Assembly (NCBI RefSeq): GCF_014635985.1
Contig: NZ_BMDT01000001.1
Span: forward strand, 221,293-285,292
Direction of reading: 5' to 3'
Length of the DNA stretch: 64,000 bases
Source: Enterococcus alcedinis
GTDB taxonomy: Bacteria > Bacillota > Bacilli > Lactobacillales > Enterococcaceae
Shown piece by piece: positions 1 through 8,935 of this stretch. The notes beneath the pieces are model-generated. The model saw only the letters and a list, made by a program, of their open reading frames with translations, was not told where the DNA came from and did not search any database. The translations under genes were made by a program, and so were the position numbers. How positions within the stretch are numbered: the first letter of the stretch is position 1; each line of letters starts with the position of its first letter.

Positions 1-3000
1 GTTTAAGAGAAATTACGAATTCACCAGCTCGGTTTTTATCGATTTTGGGGATTATCTTTTTAGGTGTCGCTTTTTTTGTCGGTATCGGTGCGACGGGACC
101 AGATATGATTCGTTCCGGAGATGATTACTTCAAAAAGTATCAATTAGCAGATGTGAGCGTCTACTCTTCGCTTGGTTTTTCCAAGGAAGATCAAGCAACC
201 GTTGAAAAAGACCAATTAATCAACAAAGTGTCAATGCAATACTTACTTGATATTCATTCCAGTAAAAGCAATCAAGTCTTTCGTTTCTTGAGTGCAGATC
301 AAGAAGATTCGATTAATCAATTAGAAGTAGTCAAAGGGCGTTATCCAAAAAAAGCAAATGAAATTGTTTTGGATCATATTTTACAAGGAAATGCCAATTA
401 TAAAATTGGTGAGACATTTACAATTGCTAAAGAGGATGATCCAAACAATCAATTAAAAGAACATTCATTTGAAATTGTCGGTTTTGTGAAAAGTCCAGAA
501 ATCATTGATAATGCCAAGCGAGGAAACACAAATGTTGGGAATGGTGCAATTGATGCCTTCGCCTTTGTTTTACCAGAAGTGTTTGAGATGGAAGCTTATG
601 GTAGAATGCTTGTCTCTTTTAAAAATGTGATAAATGAAACGGCCTATTCTGAAAATTATGAACAGAAGATGAAAGAAAATAAGGCGCACTTAACAAAATT
701 ACTCGAGCCAAGAAAAAAAGAACGTCTGGAAGAGATTCGAGCAACGGCTTTAAAAGAAATCAATCAAAACCAAGAAGAATTAACGAATGCTAAAAAACAA
801 TTAGAAACAGGCGAAAAAGAGTTACAGAGTGGAAAGAAAGAACTTGAAGCTGGAGAGCGAGCTTTTCGTGAAGGAAAAGAAACATTTCAAACCGAAATCA
901 CAAAAGCACGCACGGAAATTGAAAGCCAGGAACAACAATTAGAAGCGGCTCAAGTCGAAGTAGATCAACAAACGGATTTTTTAAATCGTCAACAACGGGA
1001 ATTGGACCAAAATAAAGGGAAATTAACGGCTTATCAAGAACAATTGACGCAGGTGTTCAATCAAATGGATGAAATTGAATTGGCACTGGCTCAGTTAGAT
1101 GAAGCGGACGGTATTTTTAAAGAATTTGAAGGACTATTGAATCAGCTTGAGTACTTAGAGGAATCAGAGCAACTCGAGGCATTAGAAGATTTGAAAAGCT
1201 TGCTACAATTATTAGCGAAGCAATTGCCGAATGCGTCTGAATTACAAGGGTTAATTGATGTCATGATTGAGGGATTAACGTTAGAGAATATCGCTACGAT
1301 TAATGATGAAATGAAGACATTGCAAACACTTCTTTCGAGTCAAAGACAAGAAATTGAACAGCAATTACAAGGTCTTGAACAGCAACGAGCGGAATTAGAA
1401 GCTGGCCTACAGGCGATTGAAGCGGGACAACGTCAATTAGATGAAGGTAGACAGGATTTAGGTGCAGCGCAGCAACAATTACGTGAAGGTCGCAAGCAAT
1501 TAACTAGTGGGCGAGAAGCATTCTTAATTGAAAGAGAACGCGGACAGCAAAAACTAGACGCCACAGAAAAAGAATTAAAAGCCGCGCGGGCAACGTTTGA
1601 TAAAGAGTTTAAAGCGTTTGAAAAGTTAAAAAAAGAGAAAATTCCAGAACTGGAAAAAGCGCAAACAACATTAACGAAAGAAAAAGCGAAATTGGATGAC
1701 TTAGAAGAAGCGTCCTTTACGTTGATCTTACGAGAAAGCAATCCGGGCTATTTGGAATATGAACAAAATGCCAATCGTATTTCTTCCATCGCGACTGTTT
1801 TTCCAACGATTTTCTTTTTAATTGCTGCGCTGGTTAGTTTAACGACAATGGGGCGTATGATTGAAGAAAAAAGAATGGAAATTGGAACATATAAGGCATT
1901 AGGGTATAAAAATAGTGAAGTCGCACAAAAATTCCTGATTTATTCTTTAGCTGCGGGTTTAACAGGAACGCTACTCGGTTTAATCGTAGGCTTTTATTTA
2001 TTCCCAACGATTATTATTCAAGCTTACGGTCAGCTCTATAGTATTAAGGAATTTTCAACCCCATGGTATGCTTCGTATTCATTGATTGGATTGGCAGTCG
2101 GTCTGTTTTGTACAGTCGGTATTTCATTAATTGTCTTACGAGTCGATTTACTAAGTACAGCAGCAACATTGCTCCGACCGAAAGCGCCAAAGCCTGGTAA
2201 GAAAATTTTAATTGAACGAATACAACCGTTATGGAAACGATTGAATTTTAACCAAAAAGTCACTATGCGTAATTTATTCCGCTACAAATCGCGTGCATTA
2301 ATGACGATTTTCGGGATTGCCGGCTGTACAGCGATGATTGTGACGGGCTTTGGATTGAAAAACTCAATTGGTGATATTGTTCCGATTCAATTTAATCAAA
2401 TCTGGCACTATCAAGGGATTGTTAGTTTTAAGCAAGATTCAAATAGCGCAGAGAAAAAAGCTTATGAAAAAGAACGTAGCCAACTAACCAATTTAAAAAC
2501 ATCGCTTGCGATGGCAGCTGAAAACTTAACCACTGAAAAGACAGGAGAGAACCGGCAAGATTTAACGGTCTATGTGCCAGCAAGAGTACAAGATGTTCCC
2601 GCATTTGTTTCATTTCAAAATCGTCAGACAAAAGAGGTATCAACTCTTGATGATCAAGGTGCAATTATCAATGAGAAATTAGCGAAGTTATTTGCTCTTG
2701 AGGTCGGTGATACTTTAGAGTTGAAAAATGCGGATAATCAAACGTTTGAAATCAAAATCTCAGGGATTGTTGAAAATTATGTCGGTCATTTTGCTTACTT
2801 GTCACCAAAATATTATGAGAAAGTTTTTGAAAAAAAACCGGCATTTAATAGCGAATTATTACTGTTTAATGAATCGTTAACGAAAGAGGAAGAAAAGAGT
2901 ATTGCTAGTCAACTCATGTCGTTAGATCGTGTAATCAATGTGTCGTTCCTTTCGGATTCTTCAACTGCCCTCGATGATACGACGGAGATTTTAAATCTGG

Positions 3001-3392
3001 TTGTCTGGATTTTGATTATTTCAGCAGGATTATTAGCGTTTATCGTTTTATATAACTTAAATAATATTAATATATCCGAGCGGATTCGTGAACTTTCGAC
3101 GATTAAAGTTTTAGGTTTTTATGATAAGGAAGTAACGATGTATATCTATCGAGAAAATATCTTCTTAACGATTTTTGGGGTCGGTATCGGTCTGATCTTT
3201 GGTAAAATTTTACATGGCTATGTTTTAACAACTGTTGAATTAGACATGCTGATGTTTTCGCCGAAAATCCATAACCTTAGTTACGTTTTTGCAAGTTTGA
3301 TAACCGTTTTCTTTACCGTGGTTGTTGGCTTTGTGATGTATCAAAAATTAAAAAAAGTGGATATGATTGAAGCGTTAAAATCGAATGAATAA
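1..3392 (+). CDS. FtsX-type ABC transporter permease with long coiled coil (5' end missing)
   Basis: This is the membrane subunit of an ABC transporter. The frame is already open at position 3 and encodes LREITNSPARFLSILG, the usual cytoplasmic lead-in of this family, so the TTG at 45 is internal and the true start lies before the window. Visible order: TM1, an outer domain, a very long Gln/Glu-rich coiled coil (about residues 235-565 counted from 45), three TM segments with the EKRMEIGTYKALGY signature, a second outer domain, and a C-terminal FtsX block with ERIRELSTIKVLGF and MIEALKS. Duplicated FtsX domains with a coiled-coil insert are known in Lactobacillales permeases. The ATPase partner is probably upstream, outside the window. 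The substrate cannot be told from sequence. Confidence 0.88.
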   Translation, partial: LREITNSPARFLSILGIIFLGVAFFVGIGATGPDMIRSGDDYFKKYQLADVSVYSSLGFSKEDQATVEKDQLINKVSMQYLLDIHSSKSNQVFRFLSADQEDSINQLEVVKGRYPKKANEIVLDHILQGNANYKIGETFTIAKEDDPNNQLKEHSFEIVGFVKSPEIIDNAKRGNTNVGNGAIDAFAFVLPEVFEMEAYGRMLVSFKNVINETAYSENYEQKMKENKAHLTKLLEPRKKERLEEIRATALKEINQNQEELTNAKKQLETGEKELQSGKKELEAGERAFREGKETFQTEITKARTEIESQEQQLEAAQVEVDQQTDFLNRQQRELDQNKGKLTAYQEQLTQVFNQMDEIELALAQLDEADGIFKEFEGLLNQLEYLEESEQLEALEDLKSLLQLLAKQLPNASELQGLIDVMIEGLTLENIATINDEMKTLQTLLSSQRQEIEQQLQGLEQQRAELEAGLQAIEAGQRQLDEGRQDLGAAQQQLREGRKQLTSGREAFLIERERGQQKLDATEKELKAARATFDKEFKAFEKLKKEKIPELEKAQTTLTKEKAKLDDLEEASFTLILRESNPGYLEYEQNANRISSIATVFPTIFFLIAALVSLTTMGRMIEEKRMEIGTYKALGYKNSEVAQKFLIYSLAAGLTGTLLGLIVGFYLFPTIIIQAYGQLYSIKEFSTPWYASYSLIGLAVGLFCTVGISLIVLRVDLLSTAATLLRPKAPKPGKKILIERIQPLWKRLNFNQKVTMRNLFRYKSRALMTIFGIAGCTAMIVTGFGLKNSIGDIVPIQFNQIWHYQGIVSFKQDSNSAEKKAYEKERSQLTNLKTSLAMAAENLTTEKTGENRQDLTVYVPARVQDVPAFVSFQNRQTKEVSTLDDQGAIINEKLAKLFALEVGDTLELKNADNQTFEIKISGIVENYVGHFAYLSPKYYEKVFEKKPAFNSELLLFNESLTKEEEKSIASQLMSLDRVINVSFLSDSSTALDDTTEILNLVVWILIISAGLLAFIVLYNLNNINISERIRELSTIKVLGFYDKEVTMYIYRENIFLTIFGVGIGLIFGKILHGYVLTTVELDMLMFSPKIHNLSYVFASLITVFFTVVVGFVMYQKLKKVDMIEALKSNE

Positions 3393-3398
3393 AAAAAT

Positions 3399-3448
3399 AA
3401 AAATGAGTAAGAGGCTATAATAATCAACATAGCGTCTTACTCATTTTT
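3399..3448. terminator. Bidirectional intrinsic terminator
   Basis: A 20-nt stem, AAAAATGAGTAAGAGGCTAT against its near-perfect complement with one mismatch, has A-runs on one side and T-runs on the other, so it can end both converging transcripts. The stop codon of the minus-strand neighbour (3437-3439) lies inside the right arm. Confidence 0.85.
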
Positions 3449-3928
3449 ATTAGTCGTTAAAGGAATGAAATAGTTCAGGCTAACAGCGACGAGCGTTCCG
3501 ATAAAGGTGTCTAAAATACGTTGGAAAGCAAAGGCGAATGATCTGTCGCCTAAAGGGTTGAGCGAAATTAATAATAAAGTGGCAATAGCAGAAATAATAC
3601 CGGCATGATTGTTAATGCCATCGGATAAAACAATGACGAGAGCTACAGTCAGAGGGACGAACAACAGCTCGACAAGAAAAGATTGAGGCATAAGATTTTG
3701 GATAAATAAATAAAGTAAGGCGGCAACCCCACCAATAATATTACCTAGAACACGAGAACGTGCGAAGCTAAGGGTTGTTGGCATATCTTGTCTTAAGCTA
3801 AAAACGGCTGCCAAAGCAGCAATCATTGCTTCTCCCCGATTAAAGAAATGGAAAAGTAATATACAAATCATGACAGCTAATGAAGATTTTATTGTTCGCA
3901 TACCAATTCGGAATCGTCCAAGTTTCAT
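3437..3928 (-). CDS. Short aromatic acid exporter family (FUSC-like) membrane protein
   Basis: The predicted 163-residue integral membrane protein resembles the N-terminal membrane domain of the ArAE_1/DUF939 family. The start was set at ATG 3928 because AGAGGTG lies just upstream and because residues MKLGRFRIGMRTIKSS align with MKIGLRTIKT of the divergent neighbour; a longer open frame to 4051 would run into that neighbour. Several hydrophobic segments follow, and no C-terminal soluble domain is present, unlike the 315-residue gene opposite. Role is inferred only from family: export or membrane association of small organic acids. The two genes may encode partners of one complex. Confidence 0.7.
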   Translation of the reverse strand: MKLGRFRIGMRTIKSSLAVMICILLFHFFNRGEAMIAALAAVFSLRQDMPTTLSFARSRVLGNIIGGVAALLYLFIQNLMPQSFLVELLFVPLTVALVIVLSDGINNHAGIISAIATLLLISLNPLGDRSFAFAFQRILDTFIGTLVAVSLNYFIPLTTNKNE

Positions 3929-4025
3929 TCGAATCACCTCTTTTAAATAGTTTAGCGAAAAACGATTTAAAAGGCTAGTGATATTTCTTATACTTTCATA
4001 TAAAATAAGGAAGAGGGGGAATGGT

Positions 4026-4973
4026 ATGAAAATTGGATTACGAACCATCAAAACCGTTGTTGCCTGTTTTTTTGCATTAATTATTGCGCAACAACTGGAG
4101 TTACTCTATTATACCGCGGCAGGAATTATTGCGATTTTAAGCGTGGGGAATACGAAAAAAAGCTCTTTAAATACCGGTATTTCTCGTTTTGTATCGTTGG
4201 CAATTGCGACTGCTCTAGCAGCAGTGATATTCAATTTAGTCGGTTACACGCCGCTCGGATTCACTTTGTATTTAGTTGTTTTCATTCCGTTAACTGTTCG
4301 ATTCTCACTGACCGATAGTATTGTAGTGACCTCTGTTTTAGTCACGCACTACTTGTTGGAACAAAATTTTGGTTGGGAACTCATCTTAAATGAAATTTTA
4401 CTGATGGCAATAGGTGTAGGGGTGGCTTTGTTATCAAACCTTTACATGCCTAATTTGGAGAAAAAAATTAAACAGGAGCAAGAAACCATCGAAGTCCACG
4501 TCCGGCAATTATTACTTGATATGGCAGACGATCTAACACGAACAGATAAAGAAGATTTAGTCGATTCGTGTGATATTCTACTGGAATCAATTGATTATGG
4601 ACAACGTCAAGCTCGAATGCATCAAGAAAATCAATGGTTTGAGGAAAATTGGTATTACGAAAAGTATTTTATTATGCGTCGAGCACAAGTCCGTTCGTTG
4701 CGTGAAATGATCTTGATTTTAAAACAAATTCAAATTGAAGAGGCATGGGTTGCTGATTTGCGGATTTTATTAACAACAGCAGGAGAAACCTTATCTGAAG
4801 GAAATGATGGCGTACAAATGTTACGAAATATTGATTTAGTAATGGAGAGTTATCGTTTAAAACCGTTACCGAAAAATCGTGAAGAGTTTGAAAATCGTGC
4901 ACGTTTGTTTCAATGTCTACAAATATTTAAGAATTTTATTGAATTGAAAGCAGAATTTACGATGCAACAATAA
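4026..4973 (+). CDS. Aromatic acid exporter family protein with C-terminal cytoplasmic domain
   Basis: The 315-residue protein has an N-terminal hydrophobic half (about 1-145, several TM helices) and a charged helical C-terminal half, the arrangement of the YqjA/ArAE_1 plus ArAE_1_C family in Firmicutes. ATG 4026 was chosen: GAAGAGGGGG is centred about 10 nt upstream, and MKIGLRTIKTVVACFF matches the family start. An in-frame extension to 3978 has no ribosome site. It is divergent from the shorter paralogue at 3437-3928, with 97 bp between starts, so the two probably share a regulatory region. The transported compound is unknown. Confidence 0.7.
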   Translation: MKIGLRTIKTVVACFFALIIAQQLELLYYTAAGIIAILSVGNTKKSSLNTGISRFVSLAIATALAAVIFNLVGYTPLGFTLYLVVFIPLTVRFSLTDSIVVTSVLVTHYLLEQNFGWELILNEILLMAIGVGVALLSNLYMPNLEKKIKQEQETIEVHVRQLLLDMADDLTRTDKEDLVDSCDILLESIDYGQRQARMHQENQWFEENWYYEKYFIMRRAQVRSLREMILILKQIQIEEAWVADLRILLTTAGETLSEGNDGVQMLRNIDLVMESYRLKPLPKNREEFENRARLFQCLQIFKNFIELKAEFTMQQ

Positions 4974-4988
4974 GTGAGATGAAAGGAC

Positions 4989-5026
4989 AAAGATTCTTTC
5001 TCACAAACGAAGGAAAGATCTTTTTT
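4989..5026 (+). terminator. Intrinsic terminator after the exporter gene
   Basis: AAAGATTCTTTC pairs with GAAAGATCTTT (one bulged base) and runs into a T-tract. The rest of the 262-bp gap to 5235 shows no gene. Confidence 0.7.
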
Positions 5027-5235
5027 ACGATAAATATTCGTGTAGTACAAGGAGTTGTGGATCGATGGCGCACCCTTATTTGCTAGATTAGATATTTCAC
5101 CAAAAGTACGCACGATAGGTTATAATGAAGAATGAAATGGCTTTAGGTGAAAATGATAAATTTTACTCAATATTGTGAAGCAGCGCTATCATTCATAAAG
5201 TGAAATCAGTAGAATAATGAATAGGAGGAAATAAT

Positions 5236-5745
5236 ATGCATGAGATTTATATTAACCTTATTTTAAGTGGTATCTATGAAAATTATTATTCTGAAGAAGA
5301 GTTTTATCAAAATCAATTAGGAATTTCGTTAGAGCGTTGGGAGAAGTGGAAGCAAGGAAAGATGAGCCTTTCACCAGAAGAAAATCAAAAAATAAAAAAT
5401 ATTTTTAGTGACTATGAATGGATGTTGTTGCAAAAAATCTTGCGTCAAACAATTATTTACCCAGAAAAACGTCATATTGCCGTTGCAGAATATAAAAAAT
5501 TAAAAATTAAAATTGCACAACAATGGTTAAATACAAATAGTGGCGTCGTTGAATTCCAGCAAGTAAAAGAGGGAGAAAAGAAAGAATCGTTGATTGATTT
5601 AAGAGTTAGTCTACAATACGGGGAGTGGGGATTTGATGATGTCTTGAATTTTCGCCTACCAGCCGCGATTCAAAACCAAATTGTTCGACGTGAAGTAGCG
5701 CTTCTTGATTGGGTTAATCAGGAACTAGAAGACGCTTATGTCTAA
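5236..5745 (+). CDS. Conserved-looking hypothetical protein
   Basis: I do not recognise this 169-residue protein. The start is well supported by AGGAGG 5222-5227 and ATG 5236. It has no signal peptide or TM segment. The N-terminal part (about residues 20-60, with GISLERWEKWKQGKMSLSPEE) reads like a small helical, HTH-like module: a short helix, a turn, then WKQGK as in Cro/C1-type recognition helices, followed by a second helical part and an acidic C-terminus. It sits 31 bp before the carboxypeptidase gene and is probably cotranscribed with the two wall-enzyme genes, which hints at a link to envelope control, but function is unknown. Confidence 0.6.
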   Translation: MHEIYINLILSGIYENYYSEEEFYQNQLGISLERWEKWKQGKMSLSPEENQKIKNIFSDYEWMLLQKILRQTIIYPEKRHIAVAEYKKLKIKIAQQWLNTNSGVVEFQQVKEGEKKESLIDLRVSLQYGEWGFDDVLNFRLPAAIQNQIVRREVALLDWVNQELEDAYV

Positions 5746-5776
5746 AAATTAATAAAAAACGGATTGAGGAATAACA

Positions 5777-6571
5777 TTGAAATTGAAAAAAATCATGGCC
5801 TTAATGGTAATGAGTGTGTGTAGTATCGGACTCATTTATGGTATTAATCGTTTTGTCACGAGAGAATACATTCCGAAAGGCACAAAAGAAGCGATTGCTG
5901 CTAAAATAAATACGCTAAATGAAGTAGAAGAAAAATCAGAGAAAAAAACAACCGATCAACCGGTATTACCGACTGGGAAACTTTCCGATTGGAATTTAAT
6001 TTTAGTTGGACCGAGCCATCAATTAAAAACAGAACAGGTTGAGACATTGACGACTCTTGATAATGGTATGATGCTGGATCACCGCGTGTTGGATCCTTAC
6101 AGTCAGATGACAATAGCGGCTCAGGAAGTTGGGCTTGATTTGATGCTTGTTTCCGCTTATCGCTCGATTTCTTACCAAGAGCAAATTTTTAATGAGAACG
6201 TAAATAATTTGGTTTGGCAAGGCGAGACACAGGAAGCTGCGGAAAAAACTGTGAAAGAAACATCGACGCAACCAGGGTATAGTGAACACCATACAGGATT
6301 GGCACTAGATATTGTGGACCAAAATTGGTCGAATCATTATATTGATAACATTTTAAGTGTAGAGTATGCAGAAACAGATGGTGGGAAGTGGCTAGCGACT
6401 CACGCACGTGAATATGGATTTATTTTGCGCTACCCTAAAGATAAACAAGCGATTACAGAGATTACTTTTGAACCTTGGCATTATCGATACGTTGGTGTCG
6501 AACATGCAAAGTATATCGAAGAACATCAATTGACACTAGAAGAGTATTTGGATTTATTAAAGGAGAAATAA
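5777..6571 (+). CDS. D-alanyl-D-alanine carboxypeptidase, VanY/M15B family
   Basis: This zinc peptidase is expected to cut the terminal D-Ala from peptidoglycan stem peptides outside the membrane. The start is TTG 5777, with TTGAGGA 7 nt upstream. Residues about 5-24 form an uncleaved signal anchor. The zinc site is clear: SxHxxGxAxD at 169-178 (H171, D178) and EPWH at 232-235 (E232 base, H235 ligand). The length of 264 residues is normal. A low-complexity charged linker (about 45-62) separates the anchor from the catalytic domain. It is followed after 6 bp by a GH73 glucosaminidase, making a small wall-remodelling operon. It is not evidence of vancomycin resistance: no van regulatory or ligase genes are nearby. 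Confidence 0.88.
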   Translation: MKLKKIMALMVMSVCSIGLIYGINRFVTREYIPKGTKEAIAAKINTLNEVEEKSEKKTTDQPVLPTGKLSDWNLILVGPSHQLKTEQVETLTTLDNGMMLDHRVLDPYSQMTIAAQEVGLDLMLVSAYRSISYQEQIFNENVNNLVWQGETQEAAEKTVKETSTQPGYSEHHTGLALDIVDQNWSNHYIDNILSVEYAETDGGKWLATHAREYGFILRYPKDKQAITEITFEPWHYRYVGVEHAKYIEEHQLTLEEYLDLLKEK

Positions 6572-6577
6572 CGGCGC

Positions 6578-7189
6578 ATGAAAAAAAATAAAAGACGAAA
6601 AAATTCTCCTTTACGGTTCCCAATGATTTTAGCAGGCCTCTTTTTAATTGTTTTATCGTTTGTATTTTCATTGAAAGGGTTAGTTGATGAAGCACCACGA
6701 TTTGAACAGCAACAAGAAAATCAACAACTGTCCAATGAAGCATTTATCGAACGATTAGTGCCACATGCGCAAACATTACAAAGAGGCTATGGTATTTTAC
6801 CAAGTATTATCATTGGTCAAGCGATTTTAGAATCAAATTGGGGGAAAAGTGAGTTATCGAGTAAATATAATAATTTATTCGGTATTAAGTCTTTCGGACA
6901 CTCTGATTTTGTGACGTTAGATACGCAGGAATACGTGAATGGTCAATGGATTACGATTCAGGGAGATTTCCGTGTCTATCAAACATGGGAAGAATCGATG
7001 GATGATCACACGATGCTTTTTGTGAACGGCGTTGATTGGAGTCCGCAAAAATACGAAGCCGTTTTAACCGCACCTAGTTATAAAGAAGCGGCTATAGCAT
7101 TACAAGAAGCAGGTTATGCTACGGACCCGACTTATGCAGAAAAAGTGATACAAGTTATTGAAGCGTATGATTTAGCACAATATGATTAA
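6578..7189 (+). CDS. GH73 endo-beta-N-acetylglucosaminidase (membrane anchored)
   Basis: The protein is predicted to hydrolyse the glycan strands of peptidoglycan. A positively charged N-terminus and TM segment (about 12-34) anchor it; the GH73 catalytic domain fills residues 55-200. The catalytic glutamate is E85 in QAILESNWGKS, followed by the usual NNLFGIK block at 98-104. There are no LysM or SH3 binding repeats, so at 203 residues it is a minimal enzyme, like those of the Lactobacillales FlgJ/LytG-type group. AGGAG lies 12 nt before ATG 6578. It is in tight series with the VanY-type carboxypeptidase. Confidence 0.85.
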   Translation: MKKNKRRKNSPLRFPMILAGLFLIVLSFVFSLKGLVDEAPRFEQQQENQQLSNEAFIERLVPHAQTLQRGYGILPSIIIGQAILESNWGKSELSSKYNNLFGIKSFGHSDFVTLDTQEYVNGQWITIQGDFRVYQTWEESMDDHTMLFVNGVDWSPQKYEAVLTAPSYKEAAIALQEAGYATDPTYAEKVIQVIEAYDLAQYD

Positions 7190-7203
7190 TAAGGAGTGAG
7201 ATG

Positions 7204-7890
7204 ATGACTGATAAATTTATTCCGAATATTACAACGGCACTAAGAAAAGACATCGTTCGTGTACCAGAAATTATTAACGAATGTAGTGGGATTATGATTT
7301 TTGGTAAGTTAATTAAATCGATTATTTTTACAACGGATATAGCTATCATCCGCAACACAAATGCCCATGCGGTAATTGCTGTTTATCCTTTTACTCCACA
7401 TCCAGCGATTACGAAAAGTATTATTGAAGCGGCGGACATTCCAGTGTTTTCTGGTGTTGGGGGTGGATTAACGCAAGGATCACGTGCGAGTTATATGAGC
7501 CTCTTTGCGGAAGCACAAGGTTCGATAGGTGTTGTTTTAAATAGTCCAACGCCACTTGAAACGGTCGTCGATGTTTGTGCTGTTGTTGATATTCCAGTCG
7601 TTAGCACGGTAACTAGTCGTTATACACCTATTGGGGATAAGCTAGAAGCTGGGGTTAAAATTATTAATATTAGTGCTGGTCGGAAAACAGAAGAGGTCGT
7701 ACGTCATTTTAGAGAGCAATATCCCGACTTACCAATTATTGCCACAGGTGGTCCAACTGAGGAAAGCATACGTGGGACGATTGAAGCGGGGGCAAATGCC
7801 ATCACGTACACACCTCCTTCAAATGGTCAACTTTTCAGTAAGAAAATGGAGAATTATCGTGAAATTGAGCGTGTTTCATTTGAAGAATAA
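7204..7890 (+). CDS. Conserved TIM-barrel-like protein of unknown function (often called hydrolase)
   Basis: This 228-residue protein belongs to a family conserved in lactic acid bacteria but without, as far as I know, a proven activity. ATG 7201 and 7204 are both possible; 7204 has the better spacing (7 nt) from AAGGAG. Glycine-rich loops stand out: GVGGGLTQGSRASY near residue 85 and IATGGPTEESIRGTIEAG near 180, the latter like a phosphate-binding loop at the C-terminal end of a beta/alpha barrel. Alternating hydrophobic strands (IIFTTDIAII, AVIAVYPF, IGVVLNSP, IPVVSTV) support a barrel. No catalytic set could be assigned. It follows the glucosaminidase by 14 bp. Confidence 0.6.
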   Translation: MTDKFIPNITTALRKDIVRVPEIINECSGIMIFGKLIKSIIFTTDIAIIRNTNAHAVIAVYPFTPHPAITKSIIEAADIPVFSGVGGGLTQGSRASYMSLFAEAQGSIGVVLNSPTPLETVVDVCAVVDIPVVSTVTSRYTPIGDKLEAGVKIINISAGRKTEEVVRHFREQYPDLPIIATGGPTEESIRGTIEAGANAITYTPPSNGQLFSKKMENYREIERVSFEE

Positions 7891-7906
7891 AAATTTGATG
7901 AAAAAA

Positions 7907-7950
7907 TGGAGAGAAGCCAAATGATTTTGGTTTTTTCTCTTGTTTTTTTA
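7907..7950 (+). terminator. Intrinsic terminator
   Basis: GAGAGAAGCCAAA pairs with TTTGGTTTTTTCTC through several G-U pairs and a bulge, followed by TTGTTTTTTT. It ends the wall-enzyme transcript before the xpt leader. Confidence 0.6.
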
Positions 7951-7994
7951 TGTGGTTCAAGGCATAATTAAGCTTGTGTTTTTCATAATTAGTC

Positions 7995-8063
7995 TTCCTT
8001 ATATATTGCCGTAATCGGTCGGCAGTTTCTACCTGGTACCGTAAATACCGGACTATAAGTGAA
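7995..8063 (+). promoter_or_regulatory. Guanine/hypoxanthine-class purine riboswitch aptamer
   Basis: All parts of the purine aptamer can be read. P1 pairs TTC-CTTATA (7995-8003) with TATAAG-T-GAA (8054-8063). P2 is TGCCG/CGGCA and P3 is CTGGTA/TACCGG with the CCGTAAA loop. The J2/3 sequence GTTTCTACC and J3/1 GACTAT are canonical. The base equivalent to position 74 is C (8053), which selects guanine or hypoxanthine and not adenine. It is followed by a terminator and xpt, so ligand binding should switch transcription off. Confidence 0.93.
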
Positions 8064-8081
8064 AAAAGTGTTTTATTAAAT

Positions 8082-8122
8082 AAGACACCTTTTTTGCTGT
8101 GTGCAAAAAAGGTGTCTTTTTA
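8082..8122 (+). terminator. Riboswitch expression-platform terminator before xpt
   Basis: AAGACACCTTTTTT pairs perfectly with AAAAAAGGTGTCTT around a GCTGTGTGC loop and is followed by TTTT. It lies between the purine aptamer and the xpt start, as expected for an OFF switch. Confidence 0.9.
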
Positions 8123-8151
8123 ATTTAGATTGAGATAAAAAAAGGAGTTAG

Positions 8152-8739
<588 letters not shown>

Positions 8740-8757
8740 TAAAATAACTGATTCAAG

Positions 8758-8792
8758 CAACTTGAGAGGTTTGCCTTTTAAGTTGTTTTTTT
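8758..8792 (+). terminator. Intrinsic terminator after xpt
   Basis: CAACTTGAGAG pairs with CTTTTAAGTTG (11 bp including G-U pairs), followed by a T-run. Confidence 0.85.
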
Positions 8793-8828
8793 GTTTTTAT
8801 TAAAGTTTATTGAAATTTAAATGACTTT

Positions 8829-8902
8829 AAACCGAACGATAATATATTGTGATTGAAAATTGTACGAATAATTTTGACTTCATGCTTTTGACTTGTTAAA
8901 AT
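8829..8902 (+). promoter_or_regulatory. purE promoter with PurR PurBox
   Basis: AAACCGAACGAT (8829-8840) matches the PurBox consensus AWWWCCGAACWWT. The promoter is TTGACT (8874-8879), a 17-bp spacer, TAAAAT (8897-8902). The G of CCGAA (8834) is 63 bp before the first -10 base, about -75 from a start near 8909, the activator position described for PurR of Lactococcus lactis. A second CGAA core lies at 8865. Confidence 0.8.
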
Positions 8903-8935
8903 ACGATTATCGAATAAATTAAAGGGGTCAAATAA

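Noticed and set aside
5777-6571. Vancomycin resistance determinant (VanY)
   Set aside because: No vanHAX, vanRS or ligase genes are nearby; chromosomal M15B carboxypeptidases are common housekeeping enzymes.
7673-7924. 83-codon plus-strand frame overlapping the 7204-7890 gene
   Set aside because: It is out of frame with a well-supported gene, lacks a ribosome site and has a basic, unstructured-looking product.
8740-8935. Purine riboswitch before purE
   Set aside because: No aptamer core (GTTTCTACC or CCGTAAA) is present; the only regulatory signal is the PurBox promoter.
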